Shown here: piece by piece, positions 1 to 11,812 of the stretch
Numbering within the stretch: the first letter of the stretch is position 1
How the letters are laid out: the number at the start of each line of letters is the position of its first letter
Assembly (NCBI GenBank): GCA_014058105.1
Contig: JACGCM010002205.1
Span: 992,001 to 1,056,000 of the forward strand
Source of the DNA: Kingdonia uniflora
Taxonomy: Eukaryota; Streptophyta; Magnoliopsida; Ranunculales; Circaeasteraceae
Length of the DNA stretch: 64,000 bases
Direction: 5' to 3'
Notes under the pieces: generated by a model
Database searches by the model: none
What the model was told of the DNA's origin: nothing
The model's input: the letters and a program-made list of their open reading frames with translations, nothing else
Made by a program: the position numbers and the translations under genes

Positions 1-1637
1 AGAGTCTATCTCGCTGAACTACCACCTCATCCAGGTTCTTCTACGCTTCTTCTGTCAACTCACTAATTTCTACCTCCTGCGTAGCCTTCACAGAATCCAG
101 TCGCTTCCCCTCTAGAACCAGGCCAGATTTTAATCAAGCCACCTTCTTCTCAAGCTCCACCTTTAGCAAACGAGCAGCCTACAATATACAAAACACATTC
201 TTAGCTCAAATTCAAATCAGAATTTAGCAATCAACAAGTCATCAAAACTTACCATTTAGCTCAGCTCTAATTGTGTAGAGGCGCTCATCTCCTCAGCACC
301 ATTGTAAGCTGTAAGCCTCACCCTATCTTTCACAGCTCTCAGCTCTTCTTCCTCAATAGGTTGATTCTTCATGATCTTTGCCCCAGTTACTTCAGCAGGA
401 GGATCCACCCTCCTCTTTTTCACATCCCCCTCAACCTCACCACTCCCCGGGTTTCAAAGGCCGAGCCATGCTTCACAACCCTCTTCTTCAAAAACTTCAG
501 AGCCAACTTGCTCGACGTAGTATCTTCCGGCATATCTACGAAATCCAACTCAATAGTCATTGGCAAAGCTACTCGCTTCTCTCTATTGGCCCCTCTCTTC
601 TTGCTGGCTCCAACCCTCATCATTAGTCTCTTTTCCTGAAACTTTTGTACCTTCTCAGACCTGTTATTAGCCCGTTTATTTCTATTAATACCTAGGCCCT
701 TTAGAACTACCTCAAGCTCAACCCCTTCTCGGCAACAATATCTAACAGGGACTCCTTCTTCGTCACCTTCGACTGAGGACCTATAAACAAAAATACACAT
801 TATCAACAATAGAACAACCTTTAAAAATAACAGTTCAATATTATACATTATTACTTACTTTTCTTCACAGTTCTATACAAAAGTTCTATAGGTTCTTCAT
901 CTTCTCTCTGAATGTAATCACCTTTCACCCATATCACATTATTATTCCATATTCGACCCGCTGAATTCAGCTTGAAAAAAAGTGGTCGAGACAAGCTCGA
1001 ACAAAAGTATGCCCCTCTAGTTGCAAAATAATTTTTCATACCATAAAACTGCAAAACATCATCAGGAGATATTCTCCTCTCCACCTCATTTTCCTCCCAT
1101 AATCCATTTAAGATCTCATAAACATTGATCACTTCCCACATGTTCCTATTAAGTTAGGCAAGACAATCCCCTATAATACTCATTATACCTTTTGCTAGAT
1201 TGCTAAGGGGTAAACTCAATCTATACTCCAACTGAGACAAATAACACATAAAACCCTCGTCCAGGTCACCCTGGACATTTCCATCAAAATATTTAAGGGA
1301 GATCAACTTATCCGCTCCCCTATCTAATTTCTCATTCTCTAAATTAGGCAACAAAAAGAAATGTTCTTTCCCAGATACTACAGTACAACCCCTGAATTGC
1401 TTACCAATATGTCCTACAACATTACCCCATATTCCACCTACAAGAGCTTTGGATTTACAGAACTTTCTAAACACATTAGAGTTCAAAGGGTACGATACCA
1501 ATTTACCTGGCAAGTTTGGAAATTAAACAAGTACTATTTCGTCCTCCCTATCATACTCTATATTTACAGATTTTATATTATCAGACTCTCATAGTACGAC
1601 CAAAGGTCGACGCCTCCATATCAGGTGAAGTCTCCAT
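1..1637 (-). pseudogene. Antisense gene C of TatA (coiled-coil protein), 3' end cut by the window
   Basis: Runs opposite to the element's gag-pol sense. The start at 1637 is chosen by alignment with TatB (21096) and TatC (31165). Exon 1 (to 859) carries the conserved block RLSLPLSNLAKGIM and the block ending WNNNVIWVKGD. An intron follows at 781-858, with a GTAAGT donor and a TAG acceptor, then a basic Lys/Arg-rich stretch. A second intron lies at 179-252, and then a Glu/Lys/Leu-rich coiled coil begins. In-frame stops near the N-terminus (around 1590) and near 1154 show decay. The N-terminal half resembles the plant 'putative gypsy-type transposon' proteins (Pfam Transposase_28-like). That match is inferred from pattern, not searched. 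Function is unknown. Confidence 0.7.
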
Positions 1638-1830
1638 CTCAATTACAAGTCTAAGGATGAGGTTTGATTCTACACAGATATTCCTCACGCTTGACCTACA
1701 TACAGGTCTAGGTATTCTATCATTATCTTTTACAAATCCATGGACACATTTACCATACATCCATTATACATATACGTATATCATATCGTATCTATTTTTT
1801 ACATTTATATCAAACAAATTTTTGCAAATG

Positions 1831-1842
1831 ACTATAAATAAC
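1831..1842 (-). promoter_or_regulatory. Candidate TATA element of antisense gene C (TatA)
   Basis: ACTATAAATAAC lies 194 bp upstream of the antisense start at 1637. The same near-palindrome occurs at matching places in TatB (21248-21259) and TatC (31002-31013). Role inferred from position and TATA content only. Confidence 0.4.
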
Positions 1843-3051
1843 AATTTTTTAAAATTTGAAACCAATAAAAAGTTTCAAACACACATTCACAATATCATAA
1901 ATCATCTATTAACCTTCAACGTCTAAATATGAATCTGAAGCAGTGCCAAATCCTTCCTTCACAACGCTACTGTACAACCACCATTGTGACTCAGTCTTCC
2001 CAACTTTTTCTCGCCTTGATTCGTGATAACTCTTATCTAATCTCTCACATGAATCTCAACTATATTTTTTCTTTTCTCCCCCACTATTTTTTAATTTTTC
2101 AGAAGTTGATAAATGTTTGAATGAGGAAGATGAGGCATTATTTATAGTTTCTCTCCCTAACTACTGGCAGTTATTGGGCCTCGCACGAGTTACCCTCAGT
2201 TTTGGAACCAAGGTGTCCCTCCCACAATTAATGTCAGACGTTTTACACCCTTTCGGTAAAAATACCTTCCAATCATTGCTCCCGGTCCTATATTTTAATA
2301 TATTCCCATCATTGCTTGATGAACAAATATCATGTTCTAAGCCATGGAGAAGGCATTGAACAAGATACCAGTGCGCAAAGGGTTTCTAGAAATGAAGTGG
2401 ACAAGGGAGACCAAGGGGATACAAATATCGGAAATAGAGAGGGTACCCCACAAAGTCGAATTAAAGATGCCAATAACTCGGGAGATCAGAATAGTCCAAT
2501 TGAGGAGGTGATGAAACTTCTGAATCTGGACAGCTGGGCAGATACCATGGAAGAAAAAGATTAGGGGATATTACCTAATCAATTTAAAATAGGGGGCCGA
2601 GTCTACACTATGGACCGTAGAGTTACACGTTCTATTAAAGGTTTGTAATGAGGAATGCAAGAGATCTGTGTTATAAAATATAATGACCCGAAAATTTGCT
2701 ATTGTTAATATATGATGATTATGGTGATTTAGAGTTTGGTGTTCTACCAGTTCTATGGTTTCAGTGGTTTAGGGTGGATTAGATTATATTGTGACCTTGG
2801 GAACCCCTGTATGGGTTGGTGATGGTGTTTTATGGTGGTGTAGTGATGTGGATGTGATTCTGGGGAATCGTTGGTTAGCCTTGGATTTCAGTGATTTTTT
2901 ACTGATATATTTCTTCTTTTTTTACCAACTGCTCTGTTTCAGGACTGTATAAAAATGTTCGAACAAAGGGCGCGTTTAGACGACCAAGTTGGGTCTTTTT
3001 GGGAGATTTTTGGGCGTTGGTCTATCCTCGAGATAAGCATTGCCCTTCACC

Positions 3052-3059
3052 TATAAATA
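3052..3059 (+). promoter_or_regulatory. TATA box in the long LTR
   Basis: TATAAATA, followed by a pyrimidine-rich stretch typical of a plant LTR transcription start. It lies about 370 bp into the LTR, at the U3/R position. Confidence 0.4.
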
Positions 3060-6000
3060 CAAGTTCTTATTTTTTCTCCTCACAATTCTTTCCTCTCCTC
3101 ACAACCGACTCCAAAAAACCCTTCTCCTCCCTTCAATCCTTCTCCCTTCCAATTCCTCTAACTCCTTGGTTTTGAATTGGACACCGTTGGGTTATCATCT
3201 TCAATCATCACCTCTGGCTACCAAATTTCAGCTTTTGATTCTAGAGAGACGTTTTGGTGTTCTAGAGAGAGAGAGGGATACGTTCCTCTCGTCCATCGCC
3301 GTTTTGGACGTCGTTCCCTCGCCGGTTACAGTCATTCCCTCTGTAGAGGAGTAATTCCCTATTTCCTCTTCCTAATTACAGATTTGATTCCGGGTTGGTT
3401 TTGGTTATTGAGGGGCTGATTTCAGAGTTCATAATTGTGGAGTATTGGGGTTTATAAAAGTGTATGATTTATTTACAGGTATGGGCTGTTTGTGCTGGAT
3501 TGATGGTTGCTTTGTGATTGATTAGGGGATTTGGGTGTTTGGTGGTGGATTGTTGGGCTTCAATGTTGTTCGGAGAGGGCTGCCTGAACTGGCGATTGTG
3601 GTCATTTTGGTCCAGATGTTGCTTTGCCTAATTTCTGATTTCATCCGTGAATATTTAGCGAGCTTCCCTAACAAAATGGCTGCCTTAGTTGCTGTTATTC
3701 TAGAGGTTAGGGCTGCTTTTACGCTCTTTGAAGACCGGGTTTGTGATTATTAGGCGGCTGATTCGATGGGTTTAGAGTGGTATATCTTATGTAATTGCGG
3801 GTGATCAAGATAGCGTAGTGTAGCGTGATGGATTGTGGATTGTATCGTTGTTTGTGTTGCTAAATTCAGCAGTAGGGCTAATTTGAACTCAATTTCGGGT
3901 GAGGATCCTTTGTTGGAATTGTGTTTGGGATTTGGGCTTTGATAGTGGTTGATGTTGTGGTGTTCTTGGTCCTTTCCGTGATTTATTTGGAGTTCCGGAA
4001 GTTGATTCGAGGAGCACATTTCCGTTGGGGTGCTGTTTGGACAGTTTCGCCGAGATTGTCGTTCCGAGCGTGGTTTTATCAGGCGAGTTTTATCTTCCTT
4101 AATAACTAGACCATTATATTGATTTGTGAGTTATTGTATCACATATTTTATCATTTTTATTATCTGTGATTAGGTTAGTATTGGGTTAATTGCTTAGGAC
4201 ACTTTACTGGTTATCCGTTATCATACCTTAGACGAGAGTATTCAAGGGTTTGATAAGTTAGTAAAACTTACAATAATGTGAGTTTAGCTACTAGATAGAT
4301 CCCGTAGGTTATGATTAGCCAAAGGAGGTTATTCTCTGTTGTCATCGATGTGACGATCACTCCTGAGATTCTTCTTAGACCGATTCATTGAAGGTGGTTA
4401 TACTGAATCTTTTCTTTATTGAGGTTGAGAACAAAGGCATTTCTCAGTATGTTGGGATGCCTCAGCGTTACTATATATTTATATATATATAATATATTGA
4501 GTATGGTATTGTTGGTTAGTTATTAGGGTGCCCAGTATGTTTCAGGGCACTAGTAACTCAGTTTGACGATTAGTAGAGACGTATGGACGGCTTGTGGTTT
4601 AGCCGACATTTCCTTGAGATAGTGTAGTTCAGAGACTATAGTTCTTACCTTATAGTATAACACCTTGGTTAGTTTAGGTCGCTGGATTTGGTTCCAGGGT
4701 AGTTTTAGGGCGACATAGCTTCAGCAAGACATGGTCTTCGATTCGGAGCTCATCCTCTTGCCTGCTATTGTTTTGATTAGTCTTAAGACTAGTCTAGGTG
4801 TACTCTGTATTCTCGAGGCTTGGTCCTTGAGCACTGTCGTTGTGGTTGGTAATTGTTTGGAATGTTTGATTCCATGTGGGAGTGTGGTATCTCCTGGACT
4901 GTTAGTTGTTCATGGTGAGCAGACGGCTTGTCCGTGGTGGTTGGTTATGGATGTTAAACTTTTGATAGCTTGCCTTAGGATTGTTTGCTTATTGTGTGGT
5001 GACACTTATTGTCTCATAATTCTTAGAGCTACCCGTAAGCCTTCATTCCCAAGGATGAGGCTGTTAGGGCTGTGTTCCCTTCCGTCATCTAGGAAGCAGC
5101 GAGACAGCATGGCTCAGTGAGGTCCACGGTTGAGCCAGGTGGTTTATGAAGTTGTAGGTCACCCGAGATGTTGGAAAGCGGCTGAAACCTCCTATTGAAT
5201 CCGGTTCTTGTACATCCGTGCTGGTGACTTATATATATGATTAGGAGGATTATGTGGCAGTTCTGTTATTGGGGATTGTTGGCTACTTGTTGGACACTTG
5301 TAGGTCACCCCATGAGTACTAGTCTATATTGAGAGCTAGAGTACTGTAGTACTTGATGGTAATCATATTGCTTTGAGGAATCTTAGAGACTGATGTTGTT
5401 TTGATGTCGTGACAGTTAAGTTGCTTCTTCATCTAGGTTTAGATGCTGCAACTGAGTCCCAGGTGGGCATCCGTGCTAGTTTATGTTGCCACGCTCTCAA
5501 ACAAGTGCTTATCCTATTGTGTACTGGCTGTGTAGCAGCAGTTGTATTTTAGTCTCTTGGATCATGCCCACATCCATAGATAGTATATTCTCCTAATCTT
5601 TTTGCGATCGGATACATTAATAACTCTGCATCGGCTGACCCTCGAGAGGTTCAGGGATTCCTTAATAGGGTTAAAATAGAAGGTGGGTCCAGGATGGATA
5701 CTATTATACCTAGTCACCCATTCGAGAGTGTGGGATGGTATGAGACAATATTTATAATTCGGTACAGGGCTTATCCAGGTGGTTGAAATACCTCGGAATA
5801 TAAATATAGTTCGGACGTTGGCTCCGTTGGATTTGATAAATTAATGTAATATCCTCATAGTCTGGTCGAGCTAGTGTAGTACATCGTACCCTTATATCCA
5901 ACAATATCCTGTAAGGTAAATCCTTTTCCAGCTGCTGTATGCCCACTTTAGTCTTAGGGGATAGCCCTTTGAGTTGACATCGCTAAATCATTCTACATCA

Positions 6001-7063
6001 TAACGCATCATCATCAAGCATATCATTGCATCTCTGCATACTTTCAATTCGTAGGTTCTTTTGATAGAAATCCTTAACCCTTTCTGCATTATGTTTAATA
6101 TAGAATCTTCTGTACTTGGGATAATCATAAGATTATCTCATATCATTGCATTAGGATAATTATAGGATTATCCTAGTTCATCATATTCTTCTTCTCTTAT
6201 TTGAATTCCTCTTCTCCTAATTGATTTACGGTGTAATTAGATTCATCTTCCTTCAGCAAACTCCTCTCCTCTCTTCATCTTTTCCTCCCTCTTCTATATC
6301 TGGTTAATTTATTAGGTTAATTAGTCTAGTTGGTTCCTATGAGCTTTAAGATGGTATTTGGTTGTGTGCGATCTCGCTCAGCTTGTGATAGCTTCGGGAT
6401 TGTGCCTGTTGGGATTTGGGTAACCTTGTTAGATTATTGTAAGCCGAGGGTGTTTACCCTTGTGTGTGATTGTATTTCATAGGTAGGTTAGTCGTTTGTG
6501 GCGCTGAGGGCCATGGTAGTGATTAGAGTGTAGTTAGTAGTCCTTGGGACTGGAGTGTAGTTATAGTCTTAGCACTCCTTTGCTCGAGATGTGTATGTAT
6601 AATTATAGTATAGTTACATATAATCACTATTAGGCATTTTGTATATATTTAGATATATATATATTGTTTATCTTTAGATAATATTATATCCTATTATCAT
6701 TATTGTATCCATCTCATTGGTTAGTATAATCGCTTAGTTATTCTTGAGAGCTAGTGGGCTCGTTGTTTGCTCACTCTCGCATCCCCCTTTTAGTGGCAGG
6801 TTGTTTAAGGTTTTAGTTGCTGTTGTGGTGATCTTTGGGGAGCTGAGTTGGAGGCTTATTATCTAGTTATTACTGTCAGGCTTGCTGCGTAGAGGTTTGT
6901 AGAATCTTATGTTTAGATATTGTTATCTTAGTCTTCCGCTATTTTTGTTTTTCTTTATTACTCTGTTGTGATACTATTGTGAATGACTGACCAAAATTTG
7001 TCTATGGCTCGGTTGTTCGTAGGGCGAATCTTTGGATTCCCCGACCTGCACATCCTCGAATCT

Positions 7064-7091
7064 CAGTAATTGGTCTAGCTACCAATTACTG
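7064..7091. repeat. Perfect hairpin at the 3' end of the long LTR
   Basis: Arms CAGTAATTGGT (7064-7074) and ACCAATTACTG (7081-7091) pair perfectly around the 6-base loop CTAGCT. The member at 54791-57315 keeps the left arm and loop (TAGTAATTGGT, CTAGCC) with a mutated right arm, so the hairpin is a family feature. Confidence 0.7.
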
Positions 7092-7423
7092 AATTTTGGG
7101 GCGTGACATAAAAATACCATGACCTATATCAAGAAAAATCTTGGGACTGAATCCCAATATTATTTGGCTTGCATAACCAACAATTTTTGCTAAAGGAATT
7201 CGTATCTCAGGATACAATAATATGATTATCACTAATGAGGTTGGGGTACAGAAAGGAAACATCTAGATACTATGGAAGGAAGGTTTCCAAAATTGGAGTG
7301 TGGTTCTGAGTAACAGTCAACACATATTAATCTTCTTTTTGGACTGCCTTCTTACTTTCGTTAATGCAGACTGTCTACACTTCTATAAACTCTCACAATC
7401 CATAGATCGATTTTTATATATCC

Positions 7424-7585
7424 TCACCATATTATTTTTATATATCCTTTGAACTGCACTTCAGATTCAAGCAAATCAAAATCATAGTCAAACAACCCAA
7501 AAATTATCTCTCGCACTTCAGCTATCTTTATCGCCAACTGCCCTTCAGCAGCTTGACAAACTCTCACAGATCGAGTCCTCACCAT
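7424..7585 (-). pseudogene. Antisense ORF B of TatA, truncated
   Basis: Begins MVRTRSVRVCQAAEGQLAI, the same start as ORF B in TatB and TatC, and stays open for 53 codons. It loses alignment with them near 7430, where the insert at 2300-7430 begins. The start at 7585 is set by that alignment; the same frame is open for 13 more codons upstream. No known domain. It is a small, charged protein of unknown role, antisense to gag-pol. Confidence 0.5.
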
Positions 7586-8109
7586 ATTATTTTTCTTCCT
7601 CCTCTTTAAATCATATTTTCCCATATTTACACAATTTTCAAGATCACTTCAAATCCCCCACATTCCGTATATATAAATTTACTTTTTTCTTTTTTTCATA
7701 ACTGGAAACCCTAAAATCTTGATAGAAAGTTATTTGAACTTATCTGTCTACTTCAACCTCTTGGGATTCATCCTACCTCATTTCGACCTATTCATCATAA
7801 TTTGTCCACCAAATCCAACATTTCAAGTGAGATTTCTCAGAGCTCAAACTTTTAATTCCTGTAAATTCAATATATTCTAGGATATTCTCCCCCCATAATT
7901 CAATTATTAATTCAGCTTAAAACAGATTTTTACACATCTACTATTTCATAAACATTTTTCACAGTTCGATTGCTAAAATATACTTTCTAGTTCGATCTCA
8001 AATATTACATTTCGTCCTCTAATCATACATATATGTATTTCTTATAGCTCGATTTCAATCACAAGAGTTAATTTTATCTATTAACACAGAATTTGAATAA
8101 AACATTTTT

Positions 8110-8190
8110 ACTAAGCTCGAATATGAATTACAGATACTTTACAGATAGCAAGTCTTTCAGGTACTTTACAGATAACAAGTCTTTCAGTTC
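8110..8190. repeat. Short tandem repeat between ORF B and ORF A (TatA)
   Basis: Two or more units resembling gtactttacagataacaag followed by tctttcag, about 29 bp each. Related units lie between ORFs B and A in TatB (22905-23060) and TatC (29195-29350), so it belongs to the element. Confidence 0.55.
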
Positions 8191-8521
8191 ATTCTCAAAA
8201 TCATATCAGTTTTCAGTGATGTTTCACTCCAAGAATCTTCTGAAGCAAAGTTGGAACTATAAATTACTGAGCATCCATCCTTCTTCATACTATTTATTTT
8301 AACAAGAAACTGAGTTTGGTCGAAATCTATTCATGGGAGCAAGGGTGTCAGTGCTTGAACCAACTCTTCAAACAAAAGGCCTTTTTAGCGCCAAAAGACA
8401 ATGATTGTACCCGGATAAGATTTCCAATCTCCATCTTCCTCTTACACTTCCATTACCTCCTCCTCTACAACCCCCACCAATAAAGAGTTGATGGAGAGAA
8501 TAAAGAGTCCTACCTAAGAAT

Positions 8522-8821
8522 TCAATCCTTCGCAGGATACCGATGATAATCCCTCACAGACACGCCAGCCCCCACATTTGTCTTCTCAACCTTATCCGCC
8601 GCAAGGATATGGAGACACCTCCAACGTTGCTCGCCTGTCAAGATAATGTAATAAAATCTATGCATACAGTAAAAATCTTCCTCAGCTTCAGCCGCTTCGT
8701 CTTCCGGCATACTATGATACGTCGGTGGAATAGGAATTGGGGTGGGCATCTCCACAAATTGATCCCCAAAGTATCTCAACTTTAACCTCTGCAAATCAAC
8801 ATAAACTCTTTCTTCATACAC
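8522..8821 (-). CDS. Antisense ORF A of TatA, open 99-aa frame
   Basis: The best-preserved of the three ORF A copies: 99 codons without a stop. It holds LQRLKLRYFGDQ near residue 10, a Pro-rich PTPIPIPPTY near 26, the acidic run EAAEAEEDFY near 42, and IILTGEQRW near 60. TatB and TatC copies align along the whole length. The ATG used by those copies (MVKT...) is lost here, so the start at 8821 is the first remaining ATG. I recognise no family. It reads antisense to the retroelement and lies about 350 bp from the 3' LTR, so antisense transcription from the LTR side could express it. Confidence 0.55.
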   Translation of the reverse strand: MYEERVYVDLQRLKLRYFGDQFVEMPTPIPIPPTYHSMPEDEAAEAEEDFYCMHRFYYIILTGEQRWRCLHILAADKVEKTNVGAGVSVRDYHRYPAKD

Positions 8822-9161
8822 TATTCTCCGTTCTTCACAATTATCACTCAGGAATTATAGAGAATGTTACAACATAGAGTACATTGCCAGACTCTATACA
8901 GGTACTATTTATATTAAATTCATATTTAATGCACAGGTACATTTTGCAAAGCAGTCATCATTCACAGCAGAGCCACTCTCGAAACCCCAAGGGTCAAGTA
9001 CATCAATCCTTTCTATCTCATAAATGCCAGATGCATCCTTCCATAAAAAAATACCTATTTCCAAACCAGTTAAATTACCATTAATACATCATTTCTTTTC
9101 AACTTCTAACACCACAAATCTACAGGTTCTTTCTCAACCAAAGCCATTCGTACCTTCAGTT

Positions 9162-9174
9162 ACAAGGGGGTGAT
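9162..9174 (+). promoter_or_regulatory. Polypurine tract of TatA
   Basis: ACAAGGGGGTGAT lies directly before the 3' LTR, where plus-strand DNA synthesis is primed. The TatB equivalent is GAGGGGGCGAT. Confidence 0.6.
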
Positions 9175-9775
9175 TGTAGAAACCTATCCTTCGACCTAAC
9201 TCAAATTTGAACTATCTCCATATCGGACTCACGTATTTCACACTTGATGTGAACAGTCAGGATTGACACCTAGACCATTAACTAATGAAGAACGAGGATC
9301 GAGCATAACAAAAAAATATAAACAAGTTAAAGATACCTGTCTCTTAAAAACTAAACAGTTATACAGTTAACCACAACTTACCTCATTATTCAGAGAACGG
9401 GCTTCATTACAATAACAAGCTGCTGGTAAGGTCTATATAAAGAAAAAAGTTTCATAAGAGACAAGGACCAAGAAAACTAGATTTTCTAAACTCTAACACA
9501 GGAATTTCTAGATTCTGAATACCTCAAAACTTCTTACTTACAAGATGAAGTATTTCTAGTTTGAGAGATCACTTGTAATAAGATATCTGCCTCAAGCAAT
9601 AAAAGTTACTATTACTAAAACACTTAACACGAGGTTGTATTTTTCTTACCTATTCAAAGATTTTTCACGGTAAATCACCTGTGTCATTTCTTGCTTTACA
9701 TTAGGTTTTGTCACGGGTACATTAGTGTAAGAGCTAATTCTGAGCCATTTTTAGCTACAGAATTAGGCCATTACA
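9175..9775 (+). repeat. 3' LTR of TatA
   Basis: Runs from TGTAGAAACC to GGCCATTACA and aligns along its length with the TatB LTRs at 11130-11735 and 24023-24661. A TATA box (TATATAAA) is at 9434-9441. The end sequence GAATTAGGCCATTACA is shared by the whole family. Confidence 0.85.
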
Positions 9776-10731
9776 TGAATGGTTTTGAGGGTACTGGGAA
9801 AGATGAAGCATAAAGGTTTTAAGGGTGCTAGAAAAGATGAAGCATGAAGAGTAAATTTGGCATTTTTAAATAATTTGTGAATTTATGGTTTAAAAGCTAA
9901 AATAAGACAATCAATTGAGGTGATACCAATTCGTGGTCATTATGTAGGGTCTAAAAGCTAATTTGCTCTTTCTTTATTCAATTAAGTGTTTGGCTGTGAT
10001 CTTTAGTTAATAAAGATGTTTAGAGGAATAGTTTATTGTCTTTTTCCAAATTTTTATAAGGGGGTCATAATTCCAAGGGACCAGGCCTTTCTACATGTAA
10101 CACGTAGCAAAGTAAAGAAAGCTACCGGCTGAAAAGGTTAAAGTTATAAAGATCAATAAACTTCTTTCTCCCTCAAACTCCCTCTCACTTGCTCTCTCTC
10201 TATTACTCCAAAAATATACTTCAAAATCACTACTTTAAAGGTAGTTTAAAGTAATACAACATTTGTTATTTTACCAAGTTTTAATTTAGCGTGAAGTTAG
10301 GATCAAAAATAGGTCAGAAAATCATAACTTCAATATCAAAATCTCTTCTTCAACCTATTACAACATGACCACCAAAGCTTGCGATTAATTTGATTCGATT
10401 AGACTAGAATAAAAAGAATCAAGGATTTTTATTTTGTGAGACTAAAATAGTTGTCACCGGATTTATGTTGATTTTAGATTTACAATAGGTGAACACAAAA
10501 GATGAACCAGGGAAATCAAGATTGGAATTGTTAGAGCCAGGGACATTTTTAAATTTATGTTGTATATATTTACAAGTTGTAGTACGATATAACTCAATAA
10601 AATATAATAATCTTCACAACTCGCAGAAGTTGTAACCCAATTTCAAAAAATACACATGGCAGCATGCGGTTAATGGTCACTAAGATGGAGAACCCTAAGG
10701 TCCTTCTAGCAGGGATCTTTTTATAATAAAA
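9776..10731. other. Unassigned DNA between TatA and the Helitron
   Basis: No coding signal. A direct repeat of about 33 bp (ggttttgagggtactgg and ggttttaagggtgctag, each followed by aaagatgaagcat) starts near 9780. From 10160 there is a pyrimidine-rich run. The last base, A at 10731, is the expected host base beside a Helitron 3' end. Confidence 0.5.
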
Positions 10732-10758
10732 CTAGTACTACCCGTGATGACACACGGG
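10732..10758 (-). repeat. Helitron 3' terminus: hairpin plus CTAG
   Basis: On the minus strand a stem CCCGTG / CACGGG (10753-10758 and 10741-10746) is followed by five bases and then CTAG (10732-10735). The next minus-strand base is T. A GC-rich hairpin just before CTRR, inserted between A and T, is the standard plant Helitron 3' signature. Confidence 0.8.
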
Positions 10759-11124
10759 CAATTACGTCGATGCGCCTTCGGCGTTATCTATTTTAGAACG
10801 TAGATATTGGCAAATTTTAATTTCTACTATATTAGTTAGGTTATAAACTAAGTAATTGGAATTGTTTAAAAGGAAGTTGTATTTGAAAAGAGTTAAGAAT
10901 ATATAGCAAGAAAAGAAATACCAATAAAATAAGTTTGATATGATTTGTGCTAGTATTACAAAAGAGTATACAAATTATACGATACTAAATAATTGAAATA
11001 CACCTCCCTATAGTCCTCAAATGATTTCCAGCATAGTCACAACATGATCATGATATAAGCAATGGTGTACGACGTAGTTGACATCGTCAACGGCATCTAA
11101 TTTCATTTCTACTTCCTTCATATA

Positions 11125-11129
11125 GAACT
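11125..11129. repeat. Target-site duplication of TatB (left copy)
   Basis: GAACT, identical to 24662-24666 on the other side of the element. Confidence 0.9.
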
Positions 11130-11735
11130 TGTAGGGGCCTACCCCTCGATCTTACCTAAATCGAGGTATCTCCAGTTTGTACTACGTCCATGTCAGACCC
11201 ACTCGAACTACCTCTAAATCAGGCCCACACATCCTCCATATGGCTTCTCCAGTCAGCGCTGACACCTACTCTGCGAACTAATAAAAAATATAGGTCGAGC
11301 TCAAACAGAAAAGCCTGAACAAGTCAAAACACCTGTCTCTCAAGAACTCAGTAGTTACCCAGCCAACCGCCGCTAACCACATTGTTCGGAGAATGTGCTT
11401 CAGCATGATAAAAAACTGCAGATAAGGCCTATATAAAGAAAAAGTTCCAGAAGAGACAAGAACCAGAAAAACACACGAGAAATCACCTGGAAAACTATAT
11501 TTTCTAGATTCTCAAAACATCAAACTTCATATTCACAAGATCAAGCATTTCTAAGTCTAGAGATTATTTGTAATAAGATATCAACCTCAAGCAATAAACG
11601 TCACTATTAAAAAAATCCTCAATTCCACACTAAACACCTGTGTTATTTCTTGCTTTCCATTAGATTTTGTTACAGGTACATTGGTGCAAGAACTAATTCC
11701 AGGCCACTTCGAGCTTGTAGAATTAAGATATTACA
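11130..11735 (+). repeat. 5' LTR of TatB
   Basis: TGTAGGGGCC to ATATTACA. Aligns with the 3' LTR (24023-24661) and with the TatA and TatC LTRs. TATA box TATATAAA at 11430-11437, followed by the transcript-start region. Confidence 0.9.
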
Positions 11736-11757
11736 TTTGGCGCTGTCTGTGGGAAAG
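11736..11757 (+). promoter_or_regulatory. Primer-binding site of TatB
   Basis: TTTGGCGCTGTCTGTGGGAA directly after the LTR. TatC (41734-41754) and the right-edge element (63527-63548) have near-identical sequences. The matching tRNA was not assigned. Confidence 0.7.
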
Positions 11758-11812
11758 AAATCATTTCCACGATATCCTAAGGCATTCATTCACTTTACTA
11801 CAAATTCTAATC

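Larger units (their letters stand above)
2684..7108 (+). repeat. Solo-LTR-like sequence, long LTR family 1
   Basis: Starts TGACCCGAAAATTTGC and ends AATTTTGGGGCGTGACA, so the TG...CA ends lie within an imperfect inverted repeat. The flanking five bases are TATAA on the left and TAAAA on the right, a 4/5 match that fits a worn target duplication. No open reading frame with a known domain is visible. A second, 3'-shortened member lies at 54791-57315. The two share a long block around 5600-5760 and 56220-56370 (ggctgaccctcg; gagtgtgggatggtatgaga) and the last 90 bases. Length and ends suggest a Ty3/gypsy chromovirus LTR such as Tekay/Del; this is inference. Confidence 0.65.
2300..7430. other. 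Insert interrupting TatA, containing a solo LTR
   Basis: TatB and TatC continue without interruption between gene C and ORF B, but TatA leaves their alignment at about 2299 and rejoins it at about 7430. The flanks 2300-2683 and 7109-7430 look like one unassigned sequence split by the LTR at 2684-7108. The left flank has an open stretch (2316-2564) rich in Asp, Asn and Glu that I do not recognise. It could be a LINE or gene fragment. Edges are approximate. Confidence 0.5.
1..9775 (+). mobile_element. TatA: 3' part of a Ty3/gypsy Tat-type LTR retrotransposon
   Basis: Element sense is on the + strand. The gag-pol half lies beyond the left edge. What remains is the antisense gene C (minus strand), an interruption at about 2300-7430, antisense ORFs B and A, a polypurine tract and the 3' LTR. 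Order and sequence follow TatB (17157-24661) and, mirrored, TatC. The five bases after the LTR, TGAAT, should be the target duplication, but the partner copy is outside the window. Lineage comes from homology to TatB and TatC, which carry the dual RNase H typical of Tat. Confidence 0.85.

Noticed and set aside
4731..5120. 129-codon plus-strand frame inside the long LTR
   Set aside because: Hydrophobic, Cys-rich translation of non-coding LTR sequence; no matching frame in the second LTR member.
11736..11757. tRNA gene remnant
   Set aside because: The similarity to a tRNA 3' end is only the primer-binding site; no cloverleaf around it. I saw no tRNA or rRNA gene in the window.
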